A stretch of 7,498 bases of DNA from an uncultured Mesocricetibacter sp. (GTDB taxonomy: Bacteria > Pseudomonadota > Gammaproteobacteria > Enterobacterales > Pasteurellaceae), in contig CAJPST010000111.1 in NCBI GenBank assembly GCA_905373425.1, positions 1 through 7,498 of the forward strand, read 5' to 3'. Under the pieces are notes generated by a model. That model saw only the letters and a program-made list of their open reading frames with translations, was not told where the DNA came from and did no database searches. Positions 4,651 through 7,498 of this stretch are shown here, piece by piece. The translations under genes and the position numbers were made by a program. Positions within the stretch are counted from its first letter, which is position 1; each line of letters opens with the position of its first letter.

Positions 4651-6417
4651 ATGAGTGGCATGATTCCCCGCTCGTTTATTAATGATATTTTGGCGAAAGC
4701 CGATATCGTCGAGATAGTCAATTCCCGCGTTAAGCTAAAAAAAGCCGGCACTAATAATTATCAAGCCTGCTGCCCTTTTCATCATGAAAAGACTCCTTCG
4801 TTTACAGTCAGCAAAAACAAACAGTTTTATCATTGCTTTGGTTGTGGGGCACACGGTAACGCTATTAGTTTTTTAATGGAATATGACCGCTTGGAATTTC
4901 CCGAAGCAGTGGAGGAACTTGCCGGCATTCTTGGTTTGGAAGTGCCGCGCGAACAACGTACGGGCAAAAGCGAAAAACCATCGCTCAGTTTTCAAAGCAA
5001 ACGTGATCTGTATCAGTTGATGCAGGAAATTTCTCAACTGTATCAACAACAGCTCCCGAATAGTATTCCGGCACAAGCATATTTGCAAAAGCGCGGTTTA
5101 TCACAGGAAATTATTGAACGTTTTGCCATTGGTTTTGTACCGGACAGCTTTGATTTGGTACTGCGGAAATTTGGGCAAACCCGTGAAGAACAGCAGAAAT
5201 TATTTGATTTAGGTATGCTGTCCCAGAACGATAACGGCAGAATGTATGACCGCTTTCGTCATCGAATTATGTTTCCGATCCGTGATCGGCGCGGGCGAAC
5301 CATTGCTTTCGGTGGCCGTGTTTTAGGTGATGAAAAACCGAAATATTTAAACTCCCCGGAAACAGTTACTTATCATAAAGGCAATGAATTATACGGCTTA
5401 TTCGAAGCTTTGCAGGTAAATGATAGTCCGGAAATGCTGTTGGTAGTGGAAGGCTATATGGATGTAGTGGCATTGGCCCAATTCGGCGTGGATTATGCGG
5501 TTGCTTCTTTGGGCACAGCGACCACGTCGGAACAAATCCAACAAGTTTTTCGGGCTACGGAGCTGGCGCTATGTTGTTATGACGGCGATCGTGCAGGGAA
5601 AGAAGCAGCTTGGCGAGCGTTGGAAAACGCACTACCGTATTTGGAAGATGGTCGCCAATTAAAATTTATTTTCCTGCCGGACGGAGAAGATCCCGATACT
5701 TTTATTCGTACGCATGGAAAAGTAGGGTTTGAAAATTATATCCAAAATGCATTACCTTTAAGCGATTTTCTATTTGCTCATTTATTGCAGCAAGTGGATT
5801 TATCTACTAAGGAAGGAAAAAGCAAGTTGGCTGCATTGGCGGTTCCTTTAATCAAAAGGATTCCCGGCGAGATGTTACGTTTATATTTGCGCAATATTTT
5901 GGCGCAAAAACTGGGGGTAATTGATCAGGCGCAATTAGAGAGCTTAATTCCGAATCGTCAAGAGAGCGAACAGAGTGCGGTCAAAAAAACAGTTAAAATT
6001 AAACGTACACCAATACGTTTACTGATAGCGTTATTGCTGCAAAACCCGGATTTGGCACAAATCGGTTATGACTTGTCTTTACTGAAAGAGCTAAATGAGC
6101 CTGGCTTTGACTTGTTCAACGAGCTGACAACTCTTTGTCGTGATAATTTAGGGATTACAATGGGACAAATTTTGGAATATTTCCGAGATTCAGCTTCAGC
6201 TAAGCCCCTTGAAATTCTGGCAATATGGGATCATTTAATCGAAGAGGATAAGATCGAAGACACTTTCCGTGAAACATTGGCTTATCTTTACATTCAGTTT
6301 ATGGATCAACGTATTGAGCAGCTTATTGCCAAGGATCGAACTGCCGGTTTGGATATTGCCGAAAAGCAAGAGTTAGCCCAATTATTGAGCGATAGGCAGC
6401 AAAATAGTAATAGTTAA
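4651..6417 (+). CDS. dnaG: DNA primase
   Basis: DnaG makes the short RNA primers for leading- and lagging-strand replication and is recruited to the fork by the DnaB helicase. From ATG 4651 it has 588 residues (E. coli 581), and MSGMIPRSFIND aligns with E. coli MAGRIPRVFIND. The N-terminal zinc domain (about 1-100) has C41-x2-H44 and C62-x2-C65 in CPFHHEKTPSF and HCFGCGAHGNA. The polymerase core (about 110-430) has YDRFRHRIMFPIRD (199-212), GGRVLG (221-226) and KYLNSPE (231-237). Its TOPRIM fold follows, with VVEGYMD (265-271, E267) and YDGDRAG (310-316, D311 and D313). A linker at about 435-450 joins the C-terminal DnaB-binding domain (about 450-588), which is less conserved. The frame is intact. 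The gene follows the T1-like attenuator, and its 3' part appears to contain a heat-shock promoter for rpoD. Confidence 0.98.
   Translation: MSGMIPRSFINDILAKADIVEIVNSRVKLKKAGTNNYQACCPFHHEKTPSFTVSKNKQFYHCFGCGAHGNAISFLMEYDRLEFPEAVEELAGILGLEVPREQRTGKSEKPSLSFQSKRDLYQLMQEISQLYQQQLPNSIPAQAYLQKRGLSQEIIERFAIGFVPDSFDLVLRKFGQTREEQQKLFDLGMLSQNDNGRMYDRFRHRIMFPIRDRRGRTIAFGGRVLGDEKPKYLNSPETVTYHKGNELYGLFEALQVNDSPEMLLVVEGYMDVVALAQFGVDYAVASLGTATTSEQIQQVFRATELALCCYDGDRAGKEAAWRALENALPYLEDGRQLKFIFLPDGEDPDTFIRTHGKVGFENYIQNALPLSDFLFAHLLQQVDLSTKEGKSKLAALAVPLIKRIPGEMLRLYLRNILAQKLGVIDQAQLESLIPNRQESEQSAVKKTVKIKRTPIRLLIALLLQNPDLAQIGYDLSLLKELNEPGFDLFNELTTLCRDNLGITMGQILEYFRDSASAKPLEILAIWDHLIEEDKIEDTFRETLAYLYIQFMDQRIEQLIAKDRTAGLDIAEKQELAQLLSDRQQNSNS
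6206..6237 (+). promoter_or_regulatory. Probable heat-shock (sigma-32) promoter inside dnaG, driving rpoD
   Basis: CCCTTGAAA (6206-6214) matches the sigma-32 -35 consensus. It is followed after 14 bases by GATCATTTA (6229-6237), whose CATTTA part fits the CCCCATNTA -10. It encodes DnaG residues around PLEILAIWDHL. This is the same place where E. coli dnaG (around TLEKLSMWDDI) carries its mapped heat-shock promoter Phs for rpoD. The site is 258 bases upstream of the rpoD start. The motif and position are seen directly; function is inferred from the E. coli precedent. Confidence 0.6.
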
Positions 6418-6494
6418 TCCCTTATAACAGTGCTAGAATTAGTCACATTTTATTTATCATAATTTTACCAACGAATCAAAGGCGGATACCGAAT
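6418..6494 (+). other. dnaG-rpoD intergenic spacer
   Basis: This 77-base, AT-rich spacer has no terminator hairpin, consistent with continued transcription into rpoD. In E. coli the equivalent junction is cut by RNase E. An A/T-rich single-strand-like run at about 6447-6467 would be a plausible site, but I cannot locate it exactly. GGCGGA at 6481-6486 is the rpoD ribosome-binding site. Confidence 0.5.
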
Positions 6495-7498
6495 ATGGAG
6501 CAAAATCCACAATCTCAATTGAAATTGTTAATCGCCCAGGGAAAAGAGCAAGGGTATTTAACCTACGCCGAGGTGAATGATCATCTTCCTGAGGAACTGA
6601 TTGATACGGATCAAATTGAAGATATTATTCAGATGATTAATGATATGGGGATCCAGGTGCTTGATGTGGCTCCTGATGCCGATGATTTAATGCTGAATGA
6701 AAATATTGATAATATTGCTGATGAAGATGTGGTGGAAGAAGCCACCCAAGTATTATCAAGTGTGGAAGCAGAGATCGGTCGCACCACTGATCCCGTACGG
6801 ATGTATATGCGTGAAATGGGTAGTGTGGAATTATTGACTCGTGAAGGCGAAATCGACATTGCCAAACGCATTGAAGACGGTATTAACGAGGTGCAAAGTG
6901 CGGTAGCGGAATATCCGGAATCTCTAACTTACTTACTCGAACAATATGAACTGGTGGAAGAAGGCTCTGTACGTTTGGCCGATTTAATCACCGGTTTTGT
7001 TGATCCGAATGCGGTAGTTATAGGGGACGATATTGCCGAATTGGACGAAAGCTTGGATGATGAAGAAAACAACGAAGTGAATGCCGAAGTTCTGGATGAC
7101 GACGAAGAGGAAGAGCAGGAAGATGAGGGCGAAGTCCGTGAAAATAATGCCGATTCTGATGATGGTGATAATTCGATCGATCCCGAAATTGCTCGTGAGA
7201 AATTTACGGCATTAAAAGAACAACACGCAAAAACAATCGCGACTATTGAAAAATATGGCCGTACGACAAAAAAAGCGCGCGAGCAAATTAAAGCACTGTC
7301 GGATATTTTCACACAGTTTCGTTTAGTGCCACGGCAATTTGACATGTTGGTCATTTCAATGCGCGATATCATGAAACGGGTTCGTGCGGAAGAACGTCAA
7401 ATTCAACGTTGGGCAGTGGATTATGCAAAAATGCCGAAAGAGCAATTTCAAAAAGCATTAGCGACAAAAGAAATTAACGACGCTTGGTTGGTTAAAGC
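6495..7498 (+). CDS. rpoD: RNA polymerase sigma factor RpoD (sigma-70), N-terminal part
   Basis: RpoD is the housekeeping sigma factor that directs RNA polymerase to -10/-35 promoters. The first 334 complete codons are present and the gene runs off the right edge (full length in relatives is about 610-630 residues). Region 1.1 (about 1-80) begins MEQNPQSQLKLLIAQGKEQG with YLTYAEVNDHLP. Region 1.2 contains DPVRMYMREMGSVELLTREG (99-118) and EIDIAKRIEDG. The non-conserved region follows, with a very acidic stretch (about 178-229, including DDDEEEEQEDEGE) ending in the conserved NSIDPEIAREKF (226-237). Conserved sequence through VPRQFDMLVISMRDIMKRVR (278-297) follows. Regions 2-4 lie outside the window. 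The start is supported by GGCGGA 8 bases upstream of the ATG. It is the third gene of the operon, with extra input expected from the heat-shock promoter in dnaG. Confidence 0.98.
   Translation, partial: MEQNPQSQLKLLIAQGKEQGYLTYAEVNDHLPEELIDTDQIEDIIQMINDMGIQVLDVAPDADDLMLNENIDNIADEDVVEEATQVLSSVEAEIGRTTDPVRMYMREMGSVELLTREGEIDIAKRIEDGINEVQSAVAEYPESLTYLLEQYELVEEGSVRLADLITGFVDPNAVVIGDDIAELDESLDDEENNEVNAEVLDDDEEEEQEDEGEVRENNADSDDGDNSIDPEIAREKFTALKEQHAKTIATIEKYGRTTKKAREQIKALSDIFTQFRLVPRQFDMLVISMRDIMKRVRAEERQIQRWAVDYAKMPKEQFQKALATKEINDAWLVK
6896..6904 (+). repeat. DNA uptake signal sequence inside rpoD
   Basis: AAGTGCGGT is read as part of Q-S-A-V (residues 134-137) at the boundary between region 1.2 and the non-conserved region. 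The S-A-V reading frame is a common way for this USS to be tolerated in coding DNA. Confidence 0.88.

Noticed and set aside
5973..5981. Near-USS GAGTGCGGT in dnaG, and AAGTGCTGA at 674-682
   Set aside because: They match the core at only 8/9 and 7/9 positions, so they are not annotated as uptake sequences, though the first may be a decaying copy.
6418..6494. Possible sigma-70 promoter immediately before rpoD (TAGAAT, CATAAT hexamers)
   Set aside because: Neither hexamer has a recognisable -35 at 16-18 bases, and the spacer is AT-rich enough to give such matches by chance.
6629..7372. Two long minus-strand open frames (6629-6871 and 6929-7372), Ser-rich
   Set aside because: They lie antisense inside rpoD. 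Their Ser-rich composition is the complement of the Asp/Glu-rich non-conserved region of sigma-70 (GAT/GAA codons read backwards). There is no ribosome-binding site or family resemblance.
1..7498. A novel defence, mobile or biosynthetic system
   Set aside because: No transposase, integrase, nuclease, toxin-antitoxin, CRISPR or modular synthase signature was found. Apart from the 76-residue membrane protein every gene belongs to a well-known housekeeping or transport family.

Overview
The window looks like chromosomal DNA from a gammaproteobacterium of the family Pasteurellaceae. The main evidence is eight perfect copies of the 9-mer AAGTGCGGT (either strand) in 7.5 kb. This is the core of the Hin-type DNA uptake signal sequence (USS) of Haemophilus influenzae, Aggregatibacter, Pasteurella and relatives; the Apl-type core ACAAGCGGT is the other family variant. 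The proteins read like their E. coli and H. influenzae counterparts. An Aggregatibacter-like host is my best guess, from the moderate GC content and USS type, but the genus is inference.

Layout. At 1-654 (minus) lies the N-terminal half of proB (glutamate 5-kinase), running off the left edge. Its last ~51 bases are in the wrong orientation: on the plus strand they encode a later piece of ProB, so there is an inversion or foldback junction at 44-51. A 149-bp divergent intergenic region follows, then a plus-strand two-gene operon, yjjP-yjjB (807-2067), encoding the two halves of a ThrE-family exporter. An inverted USS pair (2076-2103) forms a terminator hairpin between the convergent yjjB and tdk. 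On the minus strand come tdk (thymidine kinase), an unrecognised 76-residue two-helix membrane protein, and tsaD (tRNA t6A synthesis); they are co-directional and may be partly co-transcribed. Diverging from tsaD is the classic macromolecular synthesis operon rpsU-dnaG-rpoD (4305 to the right edge), which couples translation (S21), replication priming (DnaG) and transcription initiation (sigma-70).

Regulatory signals in the rpsU-dnaG-rpoD operon resemble those known in E. coli. There is a probable sigma-70 promoter before rpsU, a hairpin with a T-rich tail between rpsU and dnaG (equivalent to attenuator T1), and a sigma-32-like heat-shock promoter inside the 3' part of dnaG that would raise rpoD during heat shock. 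I see no LexA operator in front of rpsU.

No gene-free stretch exceeds 213 bases. I see no tRNA, rRNA, CRISPR array, insertion sequence or prophage gene. Most of the window is conserved housekeeping DNA. The unusual points are the proB junction, the small membrane protein, and the placement of USS copies in regulatory DNA.
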